Source: Paralvinella palmiformis
Lineage: Eukaryota; Annelida; Polychaeta; Terebellida; Alvinellidae
Reading direction: 5' to 3'
DNA length: 64,000 nucleotides
Assembly: GCA_025642065.1 (NCBI GenBank)
Contig: JAODUP010000145.1
Location: forward strand, 449,001 to 513,000
Shown: positions 1 to 14,700 of the stretch, one piece after another
How the letters are laid out: each line of letters begins with the position of its first letter
Position numbering within the stretch: position 1 is the stretch's first letter
Notes under the pieces: generated by a model
The model's database searches: none
What the model saw: the letters and a program-made list of their open reading frames with translations, nothing else
Told to the model about the DNA's origin: nothing
Position numbers and translations under genes: made by a program

Positions 1-265
1 GTGCACACGCGTGTTCATGCACAACTCTTTAATATAATAAAAGGCGAATTCCATTCGAGGGATTCAGTATTCGAGGGATTCAGTTTTGTTTTAATACAGG
101 ATCATCAGGGTGTGCTAATTCACCGGAGCTGAGAATTTCTGGTGGTGTAGTGGACTCGTGTATGCGTGAACAGTGTGGACTTGTGTATGCGTAAACAATT
201 CCAAACAAAGTAACAACAAATGATCTGTTTATCAAATCTTCACAAAATTCATTTAATTGATAAAC

Positions 266-298
<33 letters not shown>

Positions 299-2206
299 CT
301 GTGTGTGTGAGTGTAATCTTCACATCAACAGTCACCGACCAAAATAACGTTATACTCCTCCATTAACACAACATACCCACATTTGTTCATGCTCTCACTT
401 GCTAAATGCGGACATCCCGCACTACAAAAGAAGCTTTTTCACCAGTTACACAAGTGTTCACTGGATATGAACTGATGATTGTACCACACGAATGTCATTA
501 ACATTGGTTGTTGTCCAAAATGAGGACACTTGTGGCTAGCCATTATTTGTTTGAATCCCGGAAAAACAATACCATCAATTGTTATAAGCCATGATTGATC
601 AGCAAACCAGAATAAATAAAATCGACATCTTCCAAGGTACAACCAGACTAAGAGAGTGTGTATGTGTGTGTGTGATGGAGGTGGGGGGATGGGGAAAAAA
701 AGGACAGCAACTCCCTGTTTAACAATTATAATACAAATCGTTTATAATATTAAGACTGGAAACTAGCCACATGTTCAACTTTTAGCCAAACACACTGCTT
801 GAGTGAGGTATATACAGCCAGTAGCTCTCACAAAAACAGTCTGCCTGTTAGCTAAAGCCACATAAATTACCGATCACACTTAAATACAAGAACTGTACCA
901 TAACGAAGCTATCGTCAAAATAGAAAAAAAGACCAATCATTCCAGCAACGAGGAGCAGTCTATCCACGTGACTTGACTGTGGATAAAACACTGATGAGGT
1001 ATGCCACCCAGTGGATGATCGGAGTGTCACCTCGATGACGCATCTCTCCGTTCACCTCAAGGTCATCCGAGATACAGTATCCAGAAACCAGTGACTGCTC
1101 GGTCCACAGGTGATCCACGTATCAACTTATTTGTCAAGTCACTTTGTTGGTGGTCGTCAATATGACAACTAAATGCTGAGGTTATTGATAACTAAGACAT
1201 GAATCCTAGTGTAAAGTCTTCTGCCTGGATATTGCCAATTTAGATCCACAATGGATGTGTAGTTAGTCAGAGGAAGAAGACTTCACAGTTGGTGATGATG
1301 TACAGCTCTCATTTGAAGCTGTTGATAAAGAAAAGAGTAATCGTAAAGAGTGATTGAAGATACTGTGAACATAACAATTAATTATACATTCTTCCATTCA
1401 TTCCTACACTGAACAGTATTACAATAATACTTCCCAGTATTGGTGCCACTGTGCGATTTCTACGTAACCGTCTACTTGAACATGTAAATCTGAGTGATGA
1501 TTTACCAATATTTAGTATCATAAAGAACCTAACCTTCAGTTTCTGGATCCACAGTACTGCTATCATTTGACTCTTCACTGAATTAAGAGAGACATTTCAA
1601 TCATTTAATGGAGCACATAAAATAGTTTTAAAAAGAAAGTTATTTGAAGCAATATGAAAGTTACAAATATGTAAGCTCAGGCAATAATGGACATAGGGAA
1701 ACTCCTTACAACACGATTTTTTTATACAATAATATTCCTTACAATTCAATGGAACAAATCTGAATAATTCTTGAACATCTACCTGAACAGAGATTTACAA
1801 CATCGTGATATTAGGCAATAATAGCTTAAACTACCAGCATGATAAGCCTGCCCACATTCATACAATGTTCTCTAAATTGTAGTAAATAGTTCAGATTTAA
1901 TTGTAATACAGATAAAATACCCGAAGAGTTCTAATATGATCGTTTCCAAGAGAATGGTATCGATACAAGATATACCACTTCATATACTTCAATAAATAAA
2001 CTAAGATATAAATAAATAAATCTACTCATCAACGCACAAGATTCAATGGTCAGTATGAACAGAAAAAGTACTAACCAATCACAGAGTTTGTCTGCTAAGT
2101 TGTGATAGACCATATGACACGGTATGTTGATACACTGTAATTAAAACTGACCTATCACATCGCAGTTGATACCTATTTGATCTCAAACACTGTAACAGCC
2201 TTTATC
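1..2206. other. Downstream of RANBP3, no gene recognised
   Basis: AT-rich sequence with a short (AT)n(GT)n run at 268-308. It may contain the RANBP3 3' UTR (reverse ATTAAA-type signals occur near 1600 and 1895) or an alternative last exon. Open frames at 439-642 and 848-1030 (minus) lack splice or family support. Confidence 0.4.
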
Positions 2207-4348
2207 TTATTTACACATCACTGGGACATACCTCTTGACATTATGTCTCGTCTTGGTTCGTTTGCTGGGCTGCTCTTCGGGAGAGGAGGTGTCACTTTTC
2301 CGTTTCTCTGCATGAGTCTGTGGAGCGGGCTCATCCTGTGAAGCCTCCTTGGTGTTTTCAGTAGATGCGGCCTCAGTTGGCTTGTCTTTTTGTTCCTGAG
2401 CTCGAAGCTGCTGAACGCGTGAATTTATGGCACTATATATGTGACTTACATCACTCCGATTAGCCTGAAAATATCCCAATCGTGTTAAAGTTGACATTAA
2501 ATAATTTGCTACTGAATCATTAATTTGTAAATAATACTCAAAGCTCCTCATGTAGATATAACAAATTCAAACATGATGCTTTCATAACAATGTTTCAGTA
2601 AAGTATCATGCCAATGATTATCACACTTTATTAGCCAGTTGAAACACACAGAGATACAGAACAATTAATATATTAAGTTATAATAAGCATCTTTGGGGGA
2701 AAAAACCCTGAAAACCAGAAGAAGAAACTGCAGAGCAGTGAGCCGCAGGCAACAGGGGGTGCTCTAAGCCATGCCCAAAAAAATTGGGTTTTGTGTATTT
2801 TTAGGACAATCTGAGACTACTCGAGTGGTGATAAAACACGTCTTCTGCAAGAGAAATTTTCCCACTGCCCATTTCCAAAAACATTACTTTCAGCTCTGGA
2901 AAAATCAGAAATCCGTCAAAAAACGGAAAACTCTCATCCCTGAATAAGTCACTGGATATAGTGCCGTCCCCAACCGTAAACCTTTCAGGCAATGTTATAT
3001 ACAATCATACAAATAATGTACCCACATGAAACTGAAAAACGTGTAAGGACATCTCGTATCAAAAACACCTCATAATAAGTTACGGTGAAGGCATGGAATA
3101 AGGGGGATATGAAAAGTATTCGTGAAACAAATGAGAATGAATTAAACAAGTAATAACAACTACCTACCATAATAAGGTAGATTTTGATACCGTCTTCATG
3201 ATCTACTGCCGTGATGCGAACGCTCTTCTCACTTGGCATTTCTACCAACATACCAGCCCAAACCTTAGTGTTCAACACAACCCGTAAGCTTCCCTGTGTT
3301 CGCATAACTGAAATTATAACACAAGCCCACGTGAAGAGTGGCACATCAAGACGATGCGTGGAAAAGCTACCATCTACTGAACATAGCGACAAACCGACAG
3401 AGAACAGCTTAATAATAACCTAGTCTTGATTGGAATGATCGACTTTGTGCACAACTCATGTCGTTAAGTCGTAACTGTCCTCTTCCTTTCTCTATCCAAG
3501 ACTGGTTCACTTTGTCAAACAGGAAGAGCTTGACGTTTATCTGGAAAAAATATTTTCATCGTAATGAAGACCACACAACTTATTACAATCACACTTATAA
3601 CACGGTGGCCAAGATCTTTACAGACAACAAACAGATCCATCGGGACAATGATAATACAATAACCTGGAACACATTCGACTCATCCTCTTCACCAGTTTTA
3701 ACTTGAACCTCTTCAAACTCTGGCCTGGCAAGTCTTGCTTGATGAGCAGCAGCTGATTCTTCTAAAGACACTGATTTGTCAGCTACGGGAAAACACGACC
3801 CAAAATAAACATCGATGAAAACACAACATAAGTTAAACAAAGGAGGACAGTAAAAAACTATGACGGATATCAACCACAGTAAATAATGGATGACAGCTTT
3901 ATTTTCAATTTGTAGGTCTTAACAACAGAAATGAATACGACTGTAAGCACAATGTTGAAGCTGGCAACTCGATGGACAGTTTATATTATACATACCTTCT
4001 GGTGTAGTGATCGTGGGAGCCTCTGTGGTGACCTCTTCGTGTGTTGGTGAGAGAGCTGCTGTGGTACCGTTGCTTTTAGGTGATGTGACACGATCTGACA
4101 GACTCTGACCAAATACGAATCCACCATCATTAGTTGTAAATGAATTGGAATTGGCTCCCTGGAAATAAATTGGCAGAAAACACTCCAGAAATATTATTTG
4201 CCATTTTAGCCGAACGGGTTCGAACAAAATGCAGTAATTCCAGTACATCAGTGATAATTGTAGACACAATTTTTTTAAACACACAAAACATCTACTTACA
4301 AACACCCGGTTTTGCATATTTTGTCCAAACAGAAAACTTGTATTTTGG
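2207..4348 (-). CDS. RANBP3: RANBP3 FG motifs and Ran-binding domain exons
   Basis: Exons 4348-4300 and 4158-3996 carry the two FGQ motifs (LFGQNMQNRV, VFGQSLSDRV). Exons 3782-3664, 3540-3420 and 3307-3168 plus the start of 2464-2207 form the RanBP1-type domain. Landmarks are KTGEEDESNVFQ, FLFDKVNQSWIEKGRGQLRL, SRLVMRTQGSLRVVLNTKVW and IYSAINSRVQQLRAQEQ. The stop used is at 2207. The last exon also contains AAGAG|GTATGT, a good donor six codons before the stop, so a different C-terminal exon below 2200 is possible. Confidence 0.9.
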
Positions 4349-5668
4349 CTGTGGGAAATAAACAAATACTAGAAATAATTTAAACATGTGGAAGACTTAA
4401 TTCGAATTGAAAACCAGGATGTTACTCAATCATTTAAATAACAGAACAGAGCCATGTCCTTACCTACTAGTTGATGAGGTGAGTGGAGTAAATGCATTTT
4501 TTTCTAGCTTAGAATTTGTGACTGGCATATTGTCTGTTGTATTAACGGACCCAAAGAGGGACTGCTGTACACTGGTCCCTGTTGAATCTGAGGTTTTTTC
4601 TGCTACTTTCTCAGGACTATCATCCTTATCTGAAACAAAAAACACCAGTTGCTGAGAATACCAAAATCATATTTAGTGATTGCGTTCTTCCTTGGGAGGC
4701 ATCGAACTTCTCTCTATAATTCTGAGGGCATTAAAACCATAAATAATTACACTGATCAATCATATCCAGTTTAATACTATAAATACAGAGAAAATTATAA
4801 TTTCATCCCTCTTTTTTTATGACCAAGCGAGCCATCAACAAATAAATACACATCCTACCTGAATCAGATTTTAAAAATGGGTTCTGTAGCTTGGCTGGCT
4901 CGAGCTTGAATGAAGTTCTAAACTCGCTGCTTCTTGAATTTTCTGGCAAAATTAGAAAATTGAACGCCATGATCACACTGGCTGAATCATCGTTAACTGC
5001 GTGCTTACACCACAGAAAAAAGGAATCGTACTGTTTTGTAACTATACTTTCTAATAATATTACTGGTTCTACTTTAAAGTGACTAAATCAGGAAACAGAA
5101 ATATTTTCATCAAATAAATGAATACCTTTATTAAAATTAGCAGTCTGTTTATCTAGAGCTGATGGTTTCAACAGCAGCTTTGAACTACCTGAAGAACCAA
5201 ACCCAAACCCTGAAAGATATTCAACGTAGACTGATTTGGTTTTTTAGTATACAGTTGTTACGGGTGCCAAAACACTAAATTATAGAGAACCATATAATAA
5301 TAATAATAATAATAATGTAGATTTAATAGTATTAGTAGATACCATTTAAAGGTGATGAATAGCAAAATTACATGATGAGATACAGTCTTTTTAATATTAT
5401 AATCAAAGGTAAATCACAGAAATGAATATGAATTCACTTCATCAATTAGATGAACCTAAACACAGCTGATATATGGTAGATAATACATCTATATATTTTA
5501 ATCAAGTTACATATATAACACACGGCACACATCTAGATATAACATATAAAAACATATTGAATAAAACACAAGCTGGCCAGCAGATTACTCAGTAACGGAC
5601 CTACGGTGATGCGAGAGGAAATAAAAATCACCACTAGTAATATACCATTAAGTATTATACCAATGGGT

Positions 5669-5707
<39 letters not shown>

Positions 5708-8676
5708 CTTTAGTTTAGTTTAGTGGTGATTTTCAGTCCTTCAGAAAATCTGTAGTCAGAGCTATATTCAATAAAGTAAAACATCAAAATCTTAAAATTT
5801 AATATACATAGATCTGTAAGAGTTAGAAATATTTTATGTTTACTGATTTTTACCAATTACTTTGTAGGTATATGTTTATCATTTAATTTATGGTAACATA
5901 TATCAATGAAAAACAATTGTCAATTATGAACAATTATTTCCAAAAAAAACATAGGTTAGCAAGACTTATCTGATTTGAGCAGATAAATATGATCACAGCA
6001 ATGTTGCTTCACTATGACAAATTGCCCGACACGTAATGCCAAATCTTTTCTACCTAACGCTTTGACGAAACACCATTCTAAATCTTGTGTACAGGATTTG
6101 GAATTCCGAAACACAAGATGTTACTAACTGTGCAATAAAAATTACTTTTTCAGCTATGTGTCATACATATCCCAAGGAAAACAATGCTGATTTTACTTTA
6201 TGCTTTCTTTGTTAGTGATTTGTGATGCTGTTTATTATTTCTCAACAAGCTTCTTAACTGAAAACTAAAAGTTCACACAGAACCAATCTCTTTTGAAAAT
6301 GTTGGAAAAGAATACTATTATGCATATTTTGGAGTGATCCTAAAGATGAATGAAATACAGAATTGTTTTTTATTCATGTAGTGGAAGCAGTTGTTTGACA
6401 TCACTACAAATGCTGAAACTGTGTATTCTCTGACAGGGAAAATTTACTTCTAAATCGTGTCCTCTTCTGAATGTGTTGTAGGATTTATCTGTAAAATTGT
6501 GACACCAACTCATACAAAAGTATAAATGAGCAATTTTCCAACTAACGCTGTTTAACATTAAAACCATGCTCAGTAGTATGTAATAGTGTTGTTATATTGA
6601 CTGCAAATTGTAATATGCCTCAGAAAATCTTTAGAAAACATCCCTCCACTTATTTGACCGATTACAACATCAAAAAGATATCAAGGGGATAAGCATGTGC
6701 CCACACATGCACATACACAAATAAGAAGGTTGGTTCCTGAGTGGAATTTTGTTCTAGGTTTCTCACTGCCAACCAATGTAGTATGCCAAGCTGCAGCAAC
6801 ATCATATCTGAGCTTACCTGGTGTACCAAATGATCCACCAGGAGTGAAATGAGCAGGGGATACTATTGGCTTTTCCTTCTTCTCATCTGTAAAAATAAAT
6901 AATGTTGTACCTATTGAAAATAATTTTTTACATTCCACAGTACATCAACCAGTGCCTTCGTCTAATGTTCACCGAATGTACAAAACTCAGAACAATGATT
7001 TACCATAAAACATCACTTTGTTAATAATAATGATACAGGGCATTAATATTTCATTCCATTTATTATTATGCAGGTAGACCCACTACTGATTCGCCTAATT
7101 ATAACTGGGGCATTATTACTTTCCTTAAATAACACAAACTAGCCAGGAATATTGATAGATTTGGCTCATTTTGTCTTTTAAATCCAAGTTCGATGTAAAA
7201 CTCTCCACATAATACTTGGAGGTTTACTTCAATCTCTCATGAAGTTTTCATACCACTCACAAGAAATTTCAGTTATGCGTATTGGCTTTCCAAGTTTCAT
7301 GATTGAAACATTCAACCCTACAACAGAAATGGAGATTAGTCAACTAACATAAAGGTCCTCAAATGCTTTATTTGCTGCTGACCCTATCCCTACATGGTAT
7401 CCTATATTACCAAGCTTCAATAAACATGTCCATGTAAAGCTATGAATAAAAAAGCCAACTTTGGTTGTGACGTTCTAAAAAATAATTTCACCTTACTGTG
7501 GTACAAATGATTATAAGTGCAACATCTCTTGAAAATTTGTTCTAAAGATTCATCAGTTCAAGCTATATTCAGGTTAAATCAATACTATTCATCGTTCAAA
7601 ATCTGGCAAGTTTTAGCTACATCACATATGGGGCTTTTGCTGTATAGTGTTTGAAAAATGATTCCTAGTGGTTAGAAGTAGAGCACTTCATTAAATCTAG
7701 ATCATTATTATTATTATATAATTTTTATATTATTATCTTTCATCGAGTAAACTCCGTTCTGCAGTGATCATTTGTCTACGGAAGTTACTTCCCATCAAAC
7801 TAAAGCCCCACTTTCCTCACACACAGGAAAATTCATATACAAATGTCTTTGGCAAACATTAAAAGGCCTATCTTCCGACAGAATCCACGTGCACTATTTT
7901 ATATGTGAAATATCCAACATACTACTTACCATCTGAGTCTGAGTAACCAGGTCTGACAGCAAATGGATTATTGCTAACTGCTGTACCTCCTCCTACAATA
8001 CCTAAAACATGCATCAATATAGAGAAGGAATGACAAAAAGATGCTTCCGATAAACAAAAATTAAATGACAGTATAATTTACTATATTCAAATGTGGAAAG
8101 TAAGTTTTACTGAATGACCTCTGACAAGAATCACTAAAAATATATGGTTACTGACCTTGACCTGCAGTAGTATTAAAAGCACTAGGTCTTAACAAAGGTC
8201 GTTCACCATCTTGTGACTGCGACCCATCATCTGTCCTTGAACTATCACACGAACCACCCTCTGTGTTGGCTAAATTAAAACACGAGTGACAAGCTGTGGT
8301 GTGGTGTATAGTATATGCCAAATTTCTTATTTTCTCATTTAGGGCAGTAATTATGGTATTAAATATTTATATACTCCACATTTTGGTATTAATTAATTCT
8401 ACAACTGTACCAAGTCTGGTTAATCCCAAAAAGTGTTGTCCAAAATATTAATTTCCATTCTATCCGAAAAAAATATCCTGATAACCATCTATAAGATGAC
8501 AATTTGACAAGCCAATTTCCAGCATGGTATCATATTAAAATAATATCAGATGAGCCATTTCTCCATCATCCAAAACATACAGGAAAACCCCCCCGGAATA
8601 AACATCTACAGTGACATAGGTTGATAGAGTAAACGTTAAATAGAACATCTTTACTACCGACATATTTACTAATACA

Positions 8677-8712
<36 letters not shown>

Positions 8713-11700
8713 TGACCTTGACCTTCAGCCTGATCAGAACCACTTCCTATCGAGTCTGGTGACTGAAATAGAAAGTAATGAGTATGCATTATATATAAAT
8801 ATATCAAGGTAAACCTTTCAATATTTACAAGTGTCCACAGATGTCATTATGATGCTGTTTTATCAATTATCAGTTATATGTTGTTGGGGTTTTTCTCTCT
8901 AAAAACAAAATACAGCATTTTAGACTATCCAATACAAACACAACTCTTATGTAAACTCTTATATGGTTCTGTAAATACAATAATGTATAGTTTAGTTTTA
9001 ATTAATATCATTTTATGTCTCTCATAACTCAAATAGAGGTTTGCGTATATATTTTATTGTCATTACTTTGAATGTAACTGGAATAGTGTATACACAAAGT
9101 GAGACTTAAATAAATGATCCATCGATCTATCTTTAGATTCACCGTCAATTCCAGTTTAACGCCCTGATAATAAAGATTGAACTGATTTCTGTTGTAAAGC
9201 TTTCACAAACCAACTCACCTACAGAAAGAACCTTTGGGTTCTGACAAAAGAAAGACAACACAATAACTCGTCAATCCAGACCGGATTACCGATGTCACTC
9301 TCCGAACATCACCAGCCAAACACCAAAAACTTTTACATCATTGTTGTTGGTGCAAAATACTGTGACGGCTAAAGCGATGTTGTTGTTGTCAATTAGTTAC
9401 GATTCACCAACTCAATTCCAACCGGTAATCTACATAATATGACACAGACGGCTCTCGGTCTACTACGAGCCATACAACGGAGATGAAGTACCAATGTGTA
9501 ATCGAAAACTAATTGTATAAAAAAGCTGTGAATTTTTGCAGCCAAAATTGACATGTTTCTGTCGCACTGTGACTGTCTGTTTGTTGTGTGCCTCACTTCG
9601 TTCAATGTTCTTATACTTCGGGCAACTCAGCTGTTGGTTAGGATCAAGTATCAGGGATAAATTTATGACAAAACAAGGGGAAATGCTCCCATAGTGTCTA
9701 AAATGTGTACAAATCTGGACACGAGCCAAGTCTTATTTATACTAAAAAGTTGATAAAACTTAATTATAGTCTAAATACATCACAAACCAACAACGTTTAA
9801 TGTAAATATTGTTATCAGTGATCAATATGCAGGTGAATTGCACACTACTTATTCTGCCTGATCTAACTACACATCCATTTTTGAATGAGATCAATAGCAA
9901 TCTCACAACATGAAGCTCTGAACTGTAGGATAATGACCCATTTACGTTGTGAGACCGGGACACTTATCTCTGAGAAGGGCCAGCTTAAAGTAAAAGACCA
10001 GGACAGGCTGTTGTAAAGTGTATGTGTACACACACTGAAGCAACACTAACATGGCATTAAATCTCTCAGTATGAAGGCACTATTAAAATATACAGATATT
10101 TTAACCATGATTTGTGATTCATTGTGTCATTAATTTTTCATCCTGATACTTTAAAAAAATATTATTACGTATTGCTAAAAACAGATACACAAAACATATA
10201 TTGAACAGCTTATGGAACATACATACAAAGGATACGAGAACAAGACGCACAAAGAATCCACAGAATGGCTAAGAAAGCAATAACTTGTTAGAAAAACAAA
10301 GCACCAATTTGTCAACAGTTTTGGGTGTGTCATTAACTTAATGGGAAGTCAATAATTATATGGTTTGATATCTGTGGAGTGTGGATAAACAGGACAGTCA
10401 ATGATCACACGGCTATTATTGTGTGATACTGTCTGCATGGTCCAGAAGAAAATGGGCATTGTACAGATATGGAGTGGATTAAAAGATCATGGCCAATTCG
10501 ATGACCAATTTTAAAAGATGCATCTCCCATGATAACGTAGCTCAGCAGTACAATACCACCACTAATGCATCAGACAGAAATAGTATCACCCATTCCTACC
10601 TCTGCACATCTACACATCTTGTTCTGGACATGTTCACACAAATAATACAAGTATTAATGGTGATATTTATCTAGCTTACACCACTAACAAGTAAGCAGTG
10701 AACTCGGTGACAAGAAAGGCACATACATATTACATATATAATGCTGAGAATCACATGACTTATTATCATTTGTCAAACCAAGATGTCTCATGTTGGTTTT
10801 TAGCTAATCAAAATCTGCATAAATCAGTAACATCAACAACTACACGTGGGCCAGTCTGATTTAAAAAACAAACAGATGTAAAACATTTTGAAATATTTAT
10901 TACGTGGTCCAAACAGTTTAAAACATTGAGACCGTTCATACGTGTCTGTGCCAAATGTGGCACGAGCACTCTTGACCAGAATATGGACCATAACACAAAG
11001 AGGTGTCAAAGTAGGTAATCTAAAAGAATACTATAGTCAGTTATTAAAATGTCCAATAATAGGAAAGATGCAAGCAAAGCTGTTCAGACAATATGTTTAC
11101 TTAACAGGTGACTGTTACCAAATTTTACATACAATGTTCTTGCTAATGATGATTGCATCAAAGTCACAGCAGCTCCCTTCTTTACTAAATATTCTCACCT
11201 TTATACACTTGTCCATTTTTTGACCAACCAAGCAGCCACCCTCAGAGGTCACCACATCTATAAGATAAGATATGAATAGAAAACTAAATACAACTAACTA
11301 ACATATGTTATTAGTAAGCATGGTTTTTACACTGATGTTAATAACATTGTTAACACGTGTTGATTAATATCATAAATGTTGTGTCAACAAACTGATGAAT
11401 TATATGGTTTTAGATTAATGAATTATACAGCTGAAGTGTGAAAGACACAATAAAAAACTAGAGTAATGTCAGCTCAGCAAAACAGCCACTCTTAGGACGT
11501 ACCTATACACAGTCAGTGCAATCTCATAAATCTTAAATAACAGATTGTGATCATTACGAAGTGTTAAATGAGTACCTCCCCATGGTAGGTCAAAATGTTG
11601 TCAAGCTGCTAGCTATGACATGAAGCCAGTCTCTGGCTTCAACCTCGGACAATTCTCTACACAGATGCTTCAGATATTGTAAATGGAAAAAACATCATCG

Positions 11701-14700
11701 CCTTCTCAAAGTTTACGATAAAGCATAATTGTATGATATTCAGAGACATGCAAAATGTCAAAGCCCAATATCAAACAAGGTTCTTGCTTTGGCAAGGAAT
11801 TATTAAATACGCAAAATGCTGAAGCCCAATGGTCGAAGAGATTCTTGCTTTGGTAAAGAAGTATTAAATACACCAAATGGCTACATGTGAATAACAGGCC
11901 TGGAAAATCTTTGAAAATTGCGAAAAGAAATGATCAATTCTGTGGAGACAAGTTTCTATCAAACAGGGGTCAAAATACCGGTAGTCTGGTGACTACCACA
12001 ACTCCACAGAAGCTGGATGGGTTACAGCCAAATATGGGAATAATTATAATCTTCGACAATGATGCCTACTTACCAAAATATTTAAAAAAATGACAAATGC
12101 AAATATTTCCAAAGTTGGAAAATATCTGCTCAATTGATGCTGATGAAACTGAATCCATTGAACATTTTGTGTAGTGGACTTACATTCTGGCAACATTGTT
12201 AACTTTGCATATTTCTTATTTCCAATGGTAACATTAAAAAAAATTCCCACATAGAATTCTGTAGCATGCCACCTTTACACATGACTAAAGGCTGGATATC
12301 AAATAATAATCACAGTACTATTTCAAACTTTTCTGTAATATAAGCCAACATGTATGTGATCATGAGGAAGTTTAACCCTGCTTCAAATTAAAGCCTTTAT
12401 ATAACATTTTAACACTATATGTCACCTGGGAAATGAAGTAACATCTTAATAACATTACAATACATGTATGTGTCAACATTGGATAGAGGGTTATTCTGAG
12501 ACTTGTAGATTATCTGCAGTATATACAAGTAGTAATTGCCTACATGCCAGATATTGTTAAGTAGCCAGTGAGGGTCAACTAAACTGGATATTGGGTTATC
12601 ATAACGTGGATTAGTCTGTTAACTCAGTTGCTGTTTATGTAGTACAGTCATGCTATAGTAGATGTTGTTATATTGTTATCAGTGTAAAAAAAAGTCTTTA
12701 CATAACGTTAATAAACGGTGTTAATAATGTCTGTGAAAAAACCTGCCAACCCTGCTGGTGGCTACCATACGTTTTTGAGTTATTTCTACCCCCTGTCAAA
12801 TATAGTATTCCTGGGGATAAAAAACGGAACCAAAATCTAATACTTAGCATGGAACATTAACAAAAAGATGAGATCAACAAATGAAGTCAACCACATACAG
12901 ACAACAATCACAAGTTTAAATAAAATGTTTTAAAATAAATTAAAAGATATTTAGAAAAAAAGAGTGGAAATATGTATTTGTACAGCTGCATAATTTCTTA
13001 TATGAATGGAAATAGATCTAGTAGATGAACAAATTATAATTTAGTTGGTGTAATATGGTGCTCATGGGCATAAAAAGGAAACACAATATGGAAGATTTAG
13101 AGTATAAACATTTTACAGTGGGTATCAATTCCATTTTGTCAATTCCGAATCAAATTTATCAATTCCATTTTTACCTACTCTTTTTATCATGAATAGGTAC
13201 TCTCAAGTACCTACTCCGAGTAGTTTATATTCCAACTACGATTGTCATGGAAGAAATATTACTGAATAAAAAAATTAAAAGGTAAATGAATTTGTGGATT
13301 TAATTTTTTGTAGTGAACTTCAATTCCAAATTTATCTAATAAACTACTTCAAACAGCAGCAGGTAACCAGAAGCGGCCATCATTACCTCTCATCACACAG
13401 TGGGTGAAGATGGCCTGGGATTCTATCAACCCTGCCATCATTAGGCCACTACCAAATCATTCAAGAGGTGTTCCATCAGAAATGATTTAGATATTTAAAA
13501 TATTGCTGATAATTTGCTGATTTTAGTGCACCCTGTTGCCAGATCCGCTACGAGTTGTCATCTTCACTGCTCAATGTTGACCAGCAGGGAAAACAAATTA
13601 TACCTGAATATATATTTTTTTATATATGTAACCTTGCTAAACTGACTCTGATAGCCCCCCCCCCCAAGTGGCATGTGGTTTGATAGGCTGATGGATCAAC
13701 AACACTGAAAACTCCTTGTAATAATCCGCCAGTTACTCACAATTATCAAAACTTGTTTGCGATTGACTATTATTTTTGGATGGAATACCATCTAAGCTAA
13801 TAGAAAATGTACTTCCTTTTAAGTGCATGTCATTGATGTTAACAGGCAATTAATAATTGTAAACAAACACGGTTGTCTGCCATCCCCAGGATCTCCTGTA
13901 TATACTTTTAGATTATAAACAGGGCAGCAGGAATATTCTCAGTAAAGTTTTCAGACTCATGTTTTTCCATATATAGACAAACTGGTGAGAACAAAGACAG
14001 ATATTTACCCATATATTCAGTACTAGATCTAAATCGTAGGATTTATATCTTGTTTTCAAAGTCTCTTGTTAGCCATCCTTACCAGATATTGCGAAAAAAC
14101 AGTGCTGCACCTAGTGAACAGTTGGGAAAACTATCTAACTGGTCCATTGTAAATAGTAGGTAACTGTAATGTTTTGTTCATACCAATGACTGTAATTTTT
14201 CAATTGTAATAAGATTATAAATCAATTACACGGTTCTATACACTGATTTTAACTATTATAATTTTAATATTATAGGCCTACAACATTTGTACATTTGAAT
14301 AAAAGTACTCAATACTATCTTGTTAATTGTGAATATAATTTTGTGACAAGTAAAATTAGTAAAGTAACTGCAATTTTAACTGTAATTGCAGTGTAAAATA
14401 ATTAATATCTCTACACAATCTTGATATATTTATAATTTTGTTGATGGTACATTTTTTCAAGAATCATTGCCTTAAAATATTATACAAAAAGGGCATCAGT
14501 AAGGCATGTTCACAGAAAATATTTTTTTACGAAATATAAATATTTTGCTTTTATTGTGGCAGAAATTATTTAATCTTTGCAGTTATGTGTACTCTGAACT
14601 GATATTTTAATTAAAACTCCTTGAGTGAGAAATAAAATATTACAGCTTTTGAAAAGTTGTTCCACATTAAACAATCAGATACATTTTAGAAAGTCTTTTT

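Noticed and set aside
439..1030. Minus-strand frames of 67 and 60 codons as RANBP3 3' exons
   Set aside because: No acceptor in the right phase, no similarity to the family tail, ordinary AT-rich composition.
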